Shown: positions 8,683 through 16,016, numbered from the stretch's first letter. The stretch is 64,000 nucleotides of DNA from Anaerotignum propionicum (GCF_024461735.1 NZ_JANGAD010000002.1:124001-188000); one strand, 5' to 3'. Notes: generated by a model not told the origin, from the sequence alone. Made by a program: numbers and translations.

Positions 8683-8780
8683 TGTGTATATGTGTATAAA
8701 ATATGTGGATATTGTGGATAACCAACAGGAATATTATGAAAACTAATAAAAATATTTTTTTAAATACGTAGTTATCCACA
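8683..8780. other. DnaA-box cluster with AT-rich spacer (origin-like or regulatory)
   Basis: Four boxes in the same orientation (reading TGTGGATAA) lie at 8683-8691 (two mismatches), 8691-8699 (one), 8704-8712 (one) and 8713-8721 (exact). An exact TTATCCACA on the other strand lies at 8772-8780. The 50 bases between the last two (8722-8771) are almost purely A and T. This is the architecture of a DnaA-binding region with an unwinding element. It lies in the 190-bp gap before the HAD gene. Whether it is oriC itself, part of a split origin or a DnaA titration/regulation site cannot be decided here; dnaA is not in the window. Confidence 0.7.
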
Positions 8781-8815
8781 GAATGTTAATAAGGCAGTGT
8801 AAAAAGGAGTAGAAT

Positions 8816-9619
8816 ATGGGCTATGAAATGATTTTTTCTGACATGGATGGAACTTTATTAAAAAATGATACGGAAGTGTCAGAAAAAAATAATATTGCAA
8901 TTCAGAAAGCTATAAAAAAAGGCGTTCAGTTTGTAATCTGTACTGGCAGAGGTGTGTTTGGCGTGGAACGCTTTCTTGAACAATTGAATTTAATTGGCAA
9001 AGAAGGCTATGCCATTTGCCAAAATGGGGGAGCTGTTTATGACTTAAGAGATATGTCCCTGGCAATACGTGAAAGCTTTTCTCCAAAGACCTATGCTCCC
9101 ATCGCAAATTTTGCCCGAGAGCTTGGTTTGGAGTTATATTATTATGATGACCGAAAATTTATGGCTGAGATTGAGACAGACAGGGTAAAACAATATTGCA
9201 AAGTTATGGGGAGTGGCGTTGAGGTGGTAAAAGAACCTCTAAATTATCAAGGTGAATTTACAAAATCTCTTATTTCGGGAAAGAAAGAAAAGCTGCTCTT
9301 GGTGCAGAAAATGGTGCAAGAAACTGCAGGAGACGAGTTAGATTGTTTTTTTTCCAGCAAAATATTTATGGAAATTGTAAAAAAAGGTGTTAGCAAAGGC
9401 AATATTATGGAACAAACCGCAAAAAAAGCTGGAGTGCCATTAAAGTCAGTCATTGCTGTGGGGGATAGTCATAACGATATTTCCATGATAAAAAAAGCGG
9501 GCTTGGGGATTGCAGTGGCTAACGCAGAGCCTGAGGTAAAAGAAATTGCAGATTATATTACAAAAAATAGATGTGAGCAGGATGCAGTGGCAGAAATTAT
9601 AGAAAAATTTATACTATAA
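8816..9619 (+). CDS. Cof-type HAD hydrolase (sugar-phosphate or FMN phosphatase-like)
   Basis: The 267-residue protein is a HAD-superfamily phosphatase of the Cof/YidA type (class IIB). Motif I is FSDMDGTLL (nucleophile Asp about residue 8 and acid/base Asp two later), motif II is ICTGRG, the Lys of motif III lies in the KKGVSKGNIM segment, and motif IV is GDSHNDISMIKKAG. The central cap domain covers about residues 85-190. These enzymes dephosphorylate sugar phosphates or cofactors in the cytoplasm; the substrate here is unknown. The AAAAGGAG site precedes the ATG by 8 bases. Its promoter region coincides with the DnaA-box cluster, which would make DnaA control possible. Confidence 0.88.
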   Translation: MGYEMIFSDMDGTLLKNDTEVSEKNNIAIQKAIKKGVQFVICTGRGVFGVERFLEQLNLIGKEGYAICQNGGAVYDLRDMSLAIRESFSPKTYAPIANFARELGLELYYYDDRKFMAEIETDRVKQYCKVMGSGVEVVKEPLNYQGEFTKSLISGKKEKLLLVQKMVQETAGDELDCFFSSKIFMEIVKKGVSKGNIMEQTAKKAGVPLKSVIAVGDSHNDISMIKKAGLGIAVANAEPEVKEIADYITKNRCEQDAVAEIIEKFIL

Positions 9620-9670
9620 GTTGACATAACTATGAATTTTGCAACAAAATTGGAAAAGCACGAAAAACTA

Positions 9671-9700
9671 TTGATTTTTCTTTGCAAACTGGTATATAAT
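9671..9700 (+). promoter_or_regulatory. Promoter of the serS T-box transcript
   Basis: TTGATT (9671-9676) and TATAAT (9695-9700) are 18 bases apart, just upstream of the T-box leader. Confidence 0.65.
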
Positions 9701-9706
9701 AGTGGG

Positions 9707-9958
9707 GCAAAGCGTGTGGCGAATAATCGCCCATAGGAAAGCTAAGTTTTCTGTATTTCTTCAGAGAGTCGGCGTTTGGTGCGAGCCGATGAAACAAGGA
9801 AAATGCTCCACTTTCCCAGCTGCCGATGAAAGTCGGAAGGGTAAGCCCTATATCGCTGTTTAAAGAGGTTCGAAATTTTTTCGGGCAATCTGGGTGGCAA
9901 CGCGGGAAATACTCTCGTCCCTGTTTTTTATGGGATCGGGGGTTTTTTTATTTACTCC
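9707..9958 (+). ncRNA. T-box leader, serine specific (UCC specifier)
   Basis: T-box leaders sense uncharged tRNA and switch between terminator and antiterminator. The Stem I hallmarks are AGAGAGTCGGCG and GGTGCGAGCCGATG near 9763-9790. The specifier codon reads TCC (9807-9809, followed by A), in the context GGAAAATGCTCCACTTTCC, which is a serine codon. The T-box sequence TGGGTGGCAACGCGGG is at 9891-9906 and would pair with the tRNA acceptor end. A terminator with arms CTCTCGTCCC and GGGATCGGGG and a seven-T run ends near 9950. The downstream gene is serS, which agrees with the specifier. Confidence 0.93.
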
Positions 9959-10005
9959 GATTTCCCAAATTCGTATAAGTTAGAAAGAATAAGGAGGAAA
10001 AAAAG

Positions 10006-11295
10006 ATGTTGGATATTAAATTTGTAAGGGAAAATCCCGATGTGGTAAGAGAAAATATTAAAAAGAAATTTCAGGATAATAAGTTACCTTTAGTAGACGA
10101 GGTAATTGCTTTAGACCTTGAGAACAGAGGTATCAAGCAAGAGGTTGAAGTACTGCGTGCAGAAAGAAACAAGCTGTCCAAAGAAATTGGCGGGTTAATG
10201 GCAAAAGGCTTAAAGGATGAGGCGGAAGCTGTAAAGGCAAAGATTGCGGCAGAAGCAACAAGAGTTGATGAACTGACAGAAAAGGAAAAAGAGGTAGAGG
10301 AAAAAATCAAAAAAATCATGATGACAATTCCAAATATCATTGATCCTTCTGTTCCTATCGGCAAAGATGATAGTGAAAATGTGGAAGTTCAAAAATATGG
10401 TGAGCCTGTTGTACCCGATTTTGAAATTCCCTATCATACAGAAATTATGGAAAGCTTCGATGGCCTTGACTTGGAAGGGGCAAGAAGAGTTGCAGGAAAT
10501 GGCTTTTACTATCTGATGGGGGATATTGCTCGTTTGCATTCCGCAGTGTTATCCTATGCCAGAGACTTTATGATTAACCGTGGTTTCACATATTGCATTC
10601 CTCCTTTCATGATTCGTAGTAACGTTGTTACAGGGGTTATGAGCTTCGCAGAAATGGATGCTATGATGTATAAAATCGAAGGAGAAGACCTGTATCTCAT
10701 TGGTACCAGCGAACATTCTATGATTGGTAAATTTATTGATACAATGAATAAGGAAGAGGACTTACCTCAAACCTTAACAAGCTATTCTCCTTGCTTCCGT
10801 AAGGAAAAAGGAGCTCATGGTATTGAAGAACGTGGTGTATACCGTATTCATCAGTTTGAAAAGCAGGAAATGATAGTTGTATGCAAGCCGGAAGACAGCC
10901 CTATGTGGTATGATAAATTATGGGAAAACACTGTTGATCTGTTCCGCACAATGGATATTCCCGTACGTACTTTGGAATGCTGCTCCGGCGACTTGGCAGA
11001 TTTAAAAGTGAAGTCTGTAGACGTTGAGGCATGGTCCCCAAGACAGAAAAAATATTTTGAAATAGGAAGCTGCTCCAACTTGGGAGATGCTCAGGCAAGA
11101 AGATTAGGTATTCGTGTAACTTCTGCAGATGGAAAGAAATATTTTGCTCATACTTTAAATAATACCGTTGCTGCACCTCCCAGAATGCTGATTGCTTTCT
11201 TGGAAAATAATTTACAGGCAGATGGTTCTGTACGCATTCCTGAAGTTTTGCGTCCTTATATGGGTGGCTTAGAGAAATTGGAAAAGAAGAAATAA
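10006..11295 (+). CDS. serS: Serine--tRNA ligase
   Basis: SerRS charges tRNA-Ser (and tRNA-Sec) with serine. The 429-residue protein has the N-terminal long antiparallel coiled coil that grips the tRNA-Ser variable arm (about residues 25-105, rich in Glu and Lys) and a class II catalytic core. Motif 2 reads PCFRKEKGAHGIEERGVYR in parts (FRKEKGAHG, RGVYRIHQFEKQE), and motif 3 is GSCSNLGDAQARRLGIR. The ATG has an AAGGAGG site. Expression is controlled by the serine T-box directly upstream. A tRNA-Ser gene with a different anticodon follows about 230 bases downstream. Confidence 0.97.
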   Translation: MLDIKFVRENPDVVRENIKKKFQDNKLPLVDEVIALDLENRGIKQEVEVLRAERNKLSKEIGGLMAKGLKDEAEAVKAKIAAEATRVDELTEKEKEVEEKIKKIMMTIPNIIDPSVPIGKDDSENVEVQKYGEPVVPDFEIPYHTEIMESFDGLDLEGARRVAGNGFYYLMGDIARLHSAVLSYARDFMINRGFTYCIPPFMIRSNVVTGVMSFAEMDAMMYKIEGEDLYLIGTSEHSMIGKFIDTMNKEEDLPQTLTSYSPCFRKEKGAHGIEERGVYRIHQFEKQEMIVVCKPEDSPMWYDKLWENTVDLFRTMDIPVRTLECCSGDLADLKVKSVDVEAWSPRQKKYFEIGSCSNLGDAQARRLGIRVTSADGKKYFAHTLNNTVAAPPRMLIAFLENNLQADGSVRIPEVLRPYMGGLEKLEKKK

Positions 11296-11366
11296 TTTTT
11301 GAGTTTAAATAGGGGGCTGTGCTTGTCATGGCTCCCGTTAATAAAAAATGATTCAAAACTTTCTGA

Positions 11367-11420
11367 GTATACAACCGATGTAGATTTTCATAGTTGGTTG
11401 CAATATTCCTGGTTGTATAC
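11367..11420. repeat. Inverted repeat, 10-bp perfect arms
   Basis: GTATACAACC (11367-11376) and GGTTGTATAC (11411-11420) are perfect complements separated by 34 bases. It lies between serS and the tRNA-Ser promoter, which is at 11480. There is no T-run, so it is not an intrinsic terminator. Purpose unknown. Confidence 0.6.
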
Positions 11421-11479
11421 AAGGTGAAATGGAATGTCTGTTATAGGAAAAAAATAAAATAATTTGCAAATACTTTTCC

Positions 11480-11508
11480 TTGACAAAGCTCATGAAAAAT
11501 GATATGAT
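11480..11508 (+). promoter_or_regulatory. Promoter of tRNA-Ser
   Basis: TTGACA (11480-11485) and TATGAT (11503-11508) have an ideal 17-base spacer; the tRNA starts about 20 bases downstream. Confidence 0.8.
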
Positions 11509-11528
11509 ATTTTGGCAGTAGGTTTTTT

Positions 11529-11616
11529 GGAGAAGTACTCAAGAGGCTGAAGAGGTGCCCCTGCTAAGGGTATAGGTCGTTAACGCGGCGCGAGGGTTCA
11601 AATCCCTCCTTCTCCG
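11529..11616 (+). tRNA. tRNA-Ser(GCT)
   Basis: The 88-base gene folds as a class II tRNA: acceptor GGAGAAG pairs with CTTCTCC, discriminator base G, anticodon loop CTGCTAA with anticodon GCT at 11563-11565, a long variable arm, and T-loop GGTTCAAATCC. CCA is not encoded. It reads AGC and AGT codons. It has its own promoter and terminator. Confidence 0.97.
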
Positions 11617-11619
11617 TTT

Positions 11620-11658
11620 AAAACAGACAAATTTCATGAAGAAATTTGTCTGTTTTAT
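11620..11658 (+). terminator. Terminator of tRNA-Ser
   Basis: A perfect 15-bp stem, AAAACAGACAAATTT (11620-11634) with AAATTTGTCTGTTTT (11642-11656), has a 7-base loop. Confidence 0.9.
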
Positions 11659-11682
11659 TATAGAGAAATCAAATATAAAGTT

Positions 11683-11804
11683 TTATAGGGTTCCGCAGTT
11701 TGAAATTGATAACTGGTCAGGTCCGAGATAAAACGCACAGTTTGCTGTGTACACGGAGGGATAAAAGCCTGGGAGATATGAAAATATCTTTCAGGCTTTA
11801 TTTT
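11683..11804 (+). ncRNA. Guanidine-I (ykkC) riboswitch with terminator
   Basis: The conserved ykkC blocks occur in order: AGGGTTCCGC (11687-11696), GGTCCGAGATAAAAC (about 11720), then ACACGGAGGGATAAAAGCCTGG from 11751 (in two halves, ACACGGAGGG and ATAAAAGCCTGG). The last block overlaps the start of an intrinsic terminator: AAAGCCTG..AGATAT (11764-11779) pairs with ATATCT..CAGGCTTT (11784-11799), followed by TATTTT. Ligand binding would prevent termination. The downstream gene encodes a guanidinium exporter of the SMR family, as expected. Confidence 0.93.
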
Positions 11805-11824
11805 ATTTAAAAGGAGTGAAAATT

Positions 11825-12145
11825 ATGAAATGGGTTTATTTAATCATTGCAGGAATTTGTGAGGTAGGATGGGCTTTGGGTCTAAAGTATACACAAGGCT
11901 TTACAAAAATTATGCCAAGTATACTTACTGTAGCAGGGATGATAGCCAGCTTTTATTTTTTATCATTGGCATTAAAAGAACTTCCTTTAGGAACTGCATA
12001 TGCAATTTGGACTGGAATCGGAACTGTTGGAACAGTTTTTTTAGGAATTTTACTATTTAAAGAGCCTTTTGACGTGGTTCGATTGATTTGTATTGGTTTT
12101 ATTGTAGTAGGAATTATAGGTTTGAAGATTGTCTCTTCTCATTAA
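11825..12145 (+). CDS. gdx: Guanidinium exporter, small multidrug resistance family (Gdx/SugE)
   Basis: Gdx proteins are dual-topology proton antiporters that export guanidinium. The 106-residue protein has four transmembrane helices (about residues 3-21, 30-50, 57-77, 84-103). The essential membrane Glu is in helix 1 (GICEVGWALGLK), and the Gdx-type signature GTAYAIWTGIGTVGTV is in helix 3. This signature and the guanidine-I riboswitch separate it from the promiscuous EmrE drug exporters. The ATG at 11825 is chosen over a GTG at 11816 because AGGAG lies at 11812-11816. A single SMR gene is enough for a homodimer. Confidence 0.93.
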   Translation: MKWVYLIIAGICEVGWALGLKYTQGFTKIMPSILTVAGMIASFYFLSLALKELPLGTAYAIWTGIGTVGTVFLGILLFKEPFDVVRLICIGFIVVGIIGLKIVSSH

Positions 12146-12202
12146 GGTAGCAATAAAAAGTTATAAAGGCGGTTTTAGTATAAAAATTCTGGGATATATC
12201 AA

Positions 12203-12229
12203 AAGCCCAATTGCTAGGCAATTGGGCTT
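12203..12229 (-). terminator. Terminator shared by gdx and the SIMPL gene
   Basis: GCCCAATTG (12205-12213) pairs with CAATTGGGC (12219-12227). The better T-run (TTTT) is on the minus strand, downstream of the SIMPL gene; on the plus strand it could help end gdx. Confidence 0.65.
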
Positions 12230-12287
12230 ATAAGGTATAAACTTTTCTACTTTAACTTTAGAGGATACTTATAGATGAGATGCTCTA

Positions 12288-13013
12288 TTAAATACCATAG
12301 GTAGCAGTAATGGTAGCAGTTACTTTCACTTTATCATACTTGATTACTGTTTGATTACTGCTGCCATAGCCGGAATCCAGCATAGCTTTTTCTCTGTAAA
12401 CTGCCGGTTCTTCATAAGAAGCGTAGGATTCATGCTCCACAACGTTTAAAATCTCACCTAAAGGCTTACCGTATGCAGTTGCAATTGCATTAGCAGAGTT
12501 GGAAGCATTTTTAACAGCCTGCTGTAAAGCTTGTGTGTAATAACGGTTTGTGTCCTCCAAAGAGAAAACCACATTGTTAAAGCCTGTTGCACCTGCTTTT
12601 AACGCACCATCAATATAGGTTCCCACATTATCAATGTCTTTTACGGTTGCATCCAAGTTAATGTTTGCTTGATAACCACTGATGCTGCTTTTTCCTGTTT
12701 CAGCGTCATACTGATAGGTAGGATATACTGCGGAATAGCTTGTAATAATTTTATCCTTGGCAATTCCCATTTCTTCTAATTTACTAATAACTTTTGCTGA
12801 AATCATGTTGTTGTCTTTCTGTGCTGCTTCAGCGGTTTTACCTGTACTTTGAATGGTAAATGACATGGTGGCAACATCAGGTTGAACATTTACTATTCCT
12901 GTTCCTGTGGTGGTGATGGAGTTTCTTTCTGCTGCAAAAACTGCGGAGGCGGAGCCAAGAGCAAGTGCAGCTGCTAAAGATGCGGTAATTAACAAACGTT
13001 TCATATTTTTCAT
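12288..13013 (-). CDS. SIMPL domain (DUF541) secreted protein
   Basis: The 241-residue protein starts with a Sec signal peptide (residues 1-28, ending AVFAA), so it is exported. The rest is a SIMPL/DUF541 domain, with the typical start TTTGTGIVNVQPDVATMSF, helix-rich middle and conserved segment AGATGFNNVVFSLED, and the C-terminal KVKVTATITATYGI strand. E. coli YggE belongs to this family and has been linked to oxidative-stress tolerance; the molecular function is not known. The ATG at 13013 has an AAAGGGG site upstream. The gene is a single unit convergent with gdx and divergent from the PfkB kinase. Confidence 0.88.
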   Translation of the reverse strand: MKNMKRLLITASLAAALALGSASAVFAAERNSITTTGTGIVNVQPDVATMSFTIQSTGKTAEAAQKDNNMISAKVISKLEEMGIAKDKIITSYSAVYPTYQYDAETGKSSISGYQANINLDATVKDIDNVGTYIDGALKAGATGFNNVVFSLEDTNRYYTQALQQAVKNASNSANAIATAYGKPLGEILNVVEHESYASYEEPAVYREKAMLDSGYGSSNQTVIKYDKVKVTATITATYGI

Positions 13014-13166
13014 TTATATTTCCCCTTTCCTTTTGAAGGCTTCATTATTTTTTTCATTTTATATGACGCAGCTTTTTTTCCTTAGTTCCCAAAAAAAGAA
13101 AAAATTCGAAAATTATATTTTTTATGCTATACTAGGAACAGTGAATAAAGTTAGGAGAGAACATGA

Positions 13167-14111
13167 ATGAAACAAACGTTGGTAATTGGTTCCGCAGTGG
13201 TGGATGTCATTGTTAATATTCCTCATTTGCCTGTAACCGGAGAGGATATCCATATTTCAAGGCAAAGCCGCTCTTTGGGGGGCTGTGCATTTTTAACCTC
13301 AGATATTTTGCGCCATTTTTCTGCACCCTATAGCCTTTGTACTGCCGTAGGGGGTGGTATTTATGGCAATTTTGTATTGGACAGGCTGACGGAGCGAGGG
13401 GTTTCAATCTATGTAAGACGTCCTGAGGAGGAAAATGGTTGCTGTTATTGCATGGTAGAAGCAGGGGGGGAAAGAACCTTTATTGTTGACCATGGCATTG
13501 AATATACCTTTGAGGAATCTTACTTGGAAAACATTCATCAAGAATCCATAGACAGCGTATATATTTGTGGCTTGGAAATTGAAGAGCATACAGGTATGAA
13601 TATTATAGAATATTTGAAAAAGCATCCTGAATATCAGATATATTTTTCACCAAGCCCTCGTATTTTGAAAATTGATGAGAAAAGAATGGATGCTGTTTTA
13701 AAACTTCACCCCATTATGCACCTCAATGAAAAAGAGATTATGGATTTCACTGCTGAAACTACCATTGAAGGTGGGGCAAGAAAACTGTTTGAAAAAACAC
13801 AGCGTCCCGTAATTGTTACATTAGGGGAAAAAGGCTCTTATTGCTATGATGGAGAACAGGATTGCTATGCTTCCCCCGTAAAAACAACGGTAGTGGATAC
13901 CATAGGCGCCGGAGATTCCCATATGGGAGCAATCATCGCCGCAAGACGCTTTGGTCTTGGTTTCAAGGAAGCAATAGAAGCGGCAAATTATATTTCAGCT
14001 GCTGTGGTAGCCAAAGAGGGAGGGCTTTTGGAGGAGGAGGACTTTAAGCAGGCTTTTTTAAATATGCCTATACAATTCCAAGAGAAGTTTTCTATATATA
14101 AATTAAAATAG
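13167..14111 (+). CDS. PfkB-family carbohydrate or nucleoside kinase
   Basis: The 314-residue protein is a ribokinase-like sugar kinase. It has the N-terminal GG motif (RSLGGCAFLTSDIL, about residue 38), a lid sequence, the ATP-site stretch VTLGEKGSYCYDG, and the PfkB signature 2 DTIGAGDSHMGAIIAARR with the catalytic Asp in GAGD (about residue 252). The AGGAGAG site is 8 bases before the ATG. Phosphate is transferred from ATP to a hydroxymethyl group of a sugar or nucleoside; the substrate cannot be named from sequence. No PTS or ABC sugar genes adjoin it; the neighbouring EIIC-like gene is on the other strand and converges with it. Confidence 0.85.
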   Translation: MKQTLVIGSAVVDVIVNIPHLPVTGEDIHISRQSRSLGGCAFLTSDILRHFSAPYSLCTAVGGGIYGNFVLDRLTERGVSIYVRRPEEENGCCYCMVEAGGERTFIVDHGIEYTFEESYLENIHQESIDSVYICGLEIEEHTGMNIIEYLKKHPEYQIYFSPSPRILKIDEKRMDAVLKLHPIMHLNEKEIMDFTAETTIEGGARKLFEKTQRPVIVTLGEKGSYCYDGEQDCYASPVKTTVVDTIGAGDSHMGAIIAARRFGLGFKEAIEAANYISAAVVAKEGGLLEEEDFKQAFLNMPIQFQEKFSIYKLK

Positions 14112-14117
14112 AAGTTG

Positions 14118-14147
14118 AAAAAGCCCCTTACCTTTTGGGGCTTTTTA
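14118..14147 (+). terminator. Terminator of the PfkB gene
   Basis: AAAAAGCCCC (14118-14127) pairs with GGGGCTTTTT (14137-14146). Confidence 0.9.
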
Positions 14148-14228
14148 TTGTAATAAGTTTTACTTTTATTTCAACTACAACAAGCCTTAAAAATAATCCA
14201 ATCTTATAAATCTTTTCAATATAAAATT

Positions 14229-14257
14229 AAAAAGGGTGTCGATTTAACGACACCCTT
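14229..14257 (-). terminator. Terminator of the EIIC-like gene
   Basis: AAGGGTGTCG (14232-14241) pairs with CGACACCCTT (14248-14257). Read on the minus strand it ends in TTTTT 5 bases after the stop codon of the EIIC-like gene. Confidence 0.85.
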
Positions 14258-14261
14258 GATA

Positions 14262-15341
14262 TTATAAATTCAATTTCAAATCATTTTCACGAATCCAACC
14301 AATTTTTCTTAATATATAAGCAAAAATTAAGGTAAGTATTGCAGGAAGAATGAAGCAAATCATGCCCATGCCTAACCAGTCAAAGGCAGTGATTGCATCT
14401 TTTGTGCCTGCGGCAATGTCATTTAGCCAGCCTGTATAAAGGCCAATTTGTCCAACAAGCCCACAGGTGCCCATGCCAGAGGCAACGGCATCTCCATTCA
14501 TTTTCATTTGAAAGAAGCAGGTGGCGATTGGCCCTGTAATGGCAGATGCTAAAGTGGGTGGAATCCAAATTTTTGGATTTTTCACAATATTGCCCATCTG
14601 AAGCATAGAGGTTCCTATCCCTTGGGCAAATAACCCACCCCATCTGTTCTCAGGAAAGCTCATTACCGCAAATCCAATCATTTGGGCACAACATCCCGCC
14701 ACTGCCGCACCACCGGCAAGACCGGTCAGCCCTAAGGTGGCACAAATGGCGGCACTGCTGATGGGTAGGGTAAGGGCAATACCTACAATAACAGCAACCA
14801 GTATGCCCATAAGGAAGGGTCTAAGCTCCGTGGCCCACATAATGGTGCTTCCTACGCCATTTGCAAGTGCCCCTAAAGTGGGACCCCACCACATAGCCAA
14901 TAATACGCCTATGATAATTGTTACAGAGGGTGTTACTAAAATATCAATTTTTGTTTCCTTTGATACTGCTTTACCAAATTCTGCCGCAAAAATTGTAACA
15001 ACAAGTACAGCCAAAGGACCACCTGGACCCCCTAAGCTATTGGCAGCTCCGCCCACTGCAATTAATGAGAAAAGAACCAGCGGTGGACATTTCAGCGCAT
15101 AACCTATGGCGATGGCCATAGCGGGCCCGGTGACACTTTTTGCATAGCCCCCGATTTCCACTAAAATCTCAATACCAAACTGCTGACCTATTGTGGTAAT
15201 AATGGTGCCAATCAGCAAAGAAGCGAATAAACCCTGTGCCATTGCCCCTAAGGCTTCAATTCCGTAACGTTTTGCAGAAAATTCAATATCCTTACGTTTT
15301 AGGAATGAACGAAAACCTTGGGTAGAACCATTTTTTTCCAT
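14262..15341 (-). CDS. PfoR-like PTS EIIC family membrane protein (PTS_EIIC_2)
   Basis: The 359-residue protein is strongly hydrophobic, with about nine or ten transmembrane helices. It matches the PTS_EIIC_2/PfoR family (COG3641) by its glycine-rich segments: GGAANSLGGPGGPLAVL, TPSVTIIIGVLLAMWWGPTLG in parts, LPISSAAICATLGLTGLAGGAAVAGC in parts and ASGMGTCGLVGQIGLYTG. C. perfringens PfoR was first described as a regulator of perfringolysin, but the family looks like a transporter. No EIIA or EIIB partner is nearby. The ATG has a GGGAGG site 5-6 bases upstream. Substrate unknown. Confidence 0.8.
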   Translation of the reverse strand: MEKNGSTQGFRSFLKRKDIEFSAKRYGIEALGAMAQGLFASLLIGTIITTIGQQFGIEILVEIGGYAKSVTGPAMAIAIGYALKCPPLVLFSLIAVGGAANSLGGPGGPLAVLVVTIFAAEFGKAVSKETKIDILVTPSVTIIIGVLLAMWWGPTLGALANGVGSTIMWATELRPFLMGILVAVIVGIALTLPISSAAICATLGLTGLAGGAAVAGCCAQMIGFAVMSFPENRWGGLFAQGIGTSMLQMGNIVKNPKIWIPPTLASAITGPIATCFFQMKMNGDAVASGMGTCGLVGQIGLYTGWLNDIAAGTKDAITAFDWLGMGMICFILPAILTLIFAYILRKIGWIRENDLKLNL

Positions 15342-15637
15342 AACAACCTCCCATAAAAATTAAATTTTTTTTAAGAATTATTATACTGGTTGTTTTATAA
15401 AAATACAAGAATAATTGATAAAAAATTATTAAAGTTCCTATTTTTTTACATTGCCTTTACGCGTTGTTTGTGAAGGGATAAACATTCTTTCATCATCTTG
15501 CCCTACAATTCCTCTAAAATTTAAAAAATAATAAAATTCAAGCAATACTTCTTTAAGAAATCCCCGAAAAGGTTCATATATGACGTTAGTGTTCGCATAT
15601 AAATAATCCAAGATGATCTTTAGGGGAGTGCTACGGT
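15342..15637. promoter_or_regulatory. Intergenic region before spoIIID with candidate sigma-E promoter
   Basis: The 296-bp gap has no convincing gene. Near its right end, ATA at 15576-15578 (in TTCATAT) and CATATAAAT at 15596-15604 have the spacing and sequence expected of a mother-cell sigma-E promoter, about 35 bases before the spoIIID start. spoIIID is sigma-E controlled in Bacillus, which supports the call, but the match is degenerate. A short minus-strand frame (15438-15677) ending in GIVGQDDERMF may be a decayed gene end; it is not called. Confidence 0.45.
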
Positions 15638-15895
15638 TTGAAAACATATATCGAAGAGAGGGCGGTAGAGGTGGCAAAATTTATGATCCATACTAACGCC
15701 ACTGTCAGAGAAACGGCGAAAAAATTTGGGATCAGTAAATCAACGGTACATAAAGATATTACTGACCGTGTAGAGCGTATTGATCCGGAATTGGCAAGAT
15801 CTGTTCGTCGTGTGCTTGAGGTTAATAAAGCAGAACGCCACATTCGGGGCGGTATGGCCACCAAAGAAAAGTATCTTCATAGGTTAAAAGGTTAA
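15638..15895 (+). CDS. spoIIID: Sporulation transcriptional regulator SpoIIID
   Basis: SpoIIID is a small DNA-binding protein that acts in the mother cell after sigma-E and modulates many sporulation genes. The 85-residue protein aligns well from memory with Bacillus SpoIIID: YIEERAVEVAKF at the start, the helix-turn-helix VRETAKKFGISKSTVHKDIT (about residues 27-46), and the basic C-terminal RHIRGGMATKEKY segment. Translation starts at TTG (15638), 7 bases after AGGGGAG; there is no ATG that keeps the conserved N-terminus. Its presence shows the organism is, or recently was, a spore former. Confidence 0.95.
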   Translation: MKTYIEERAVEVAKFMIHTNATVRETAKKFGISKSTVHKDITDRVERIDPELARSVRRVLEVNKAERHIRGGMATKEKYLHRLKG

Positions 15896-15904
15896 TTCTT
15901 ATAT

Positions 15905-16016
15905 TAGGAAAACGCTGGTTTATACCGTGGGCACATATAAAAGGGTGAATTTTTCGTTGTGAAGCAAAAAATTTCCCGGAGCATCTGTACACCCTTTGTT
16001 AAATCAGCGCTTCCTA
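15905..16016. other. Highly structured element downstream of spoIIID
   Basis: Outer arms TAGGAA-aa-CGCTGGTTTA (15905-15922) and TAAATCAGCG-c-TTCCTA (16000-16016) pair over about 16 bp with one G-T wobble and a small internal mismatch. Inside, AAAGGGTG (15940-15947) pairs with CACCCTTT (15990-15997), and within that AATTTTT pairs with AAAAATT. It carries no open frame and no T-run, so it is not a simple terminator. It may be a structured 3' UTR, a small RNA or a palindromic repeat. Confidence 0.55.

Noticed and set aside
8591..8779. 62-codon hydrophobic minus-strand frame over the DnaA boxes
   Set aside because: AT-rich sequence gives Ile/Phe/Leu runs by chance; it has no ribosome binding site and overlaps the end of the DUF4446 gene.
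10901..11422. 173-codon minus-strand frame across the serS 3' end
   Set aside because: It is antisense to the conserved class II core of SerRS and its own product has no recognisable domain.
15438..15677. Minus-strand frame ending GIVGQDDERMFIPSQ before spoIIID
   Set aside because: The GIVGQDDER motif recalls the start of V8-like serine proteases, but the frame is at its C-terminal end, is short and overlaps spoIIID, so at most it is a decayed remnant that I cannot support.
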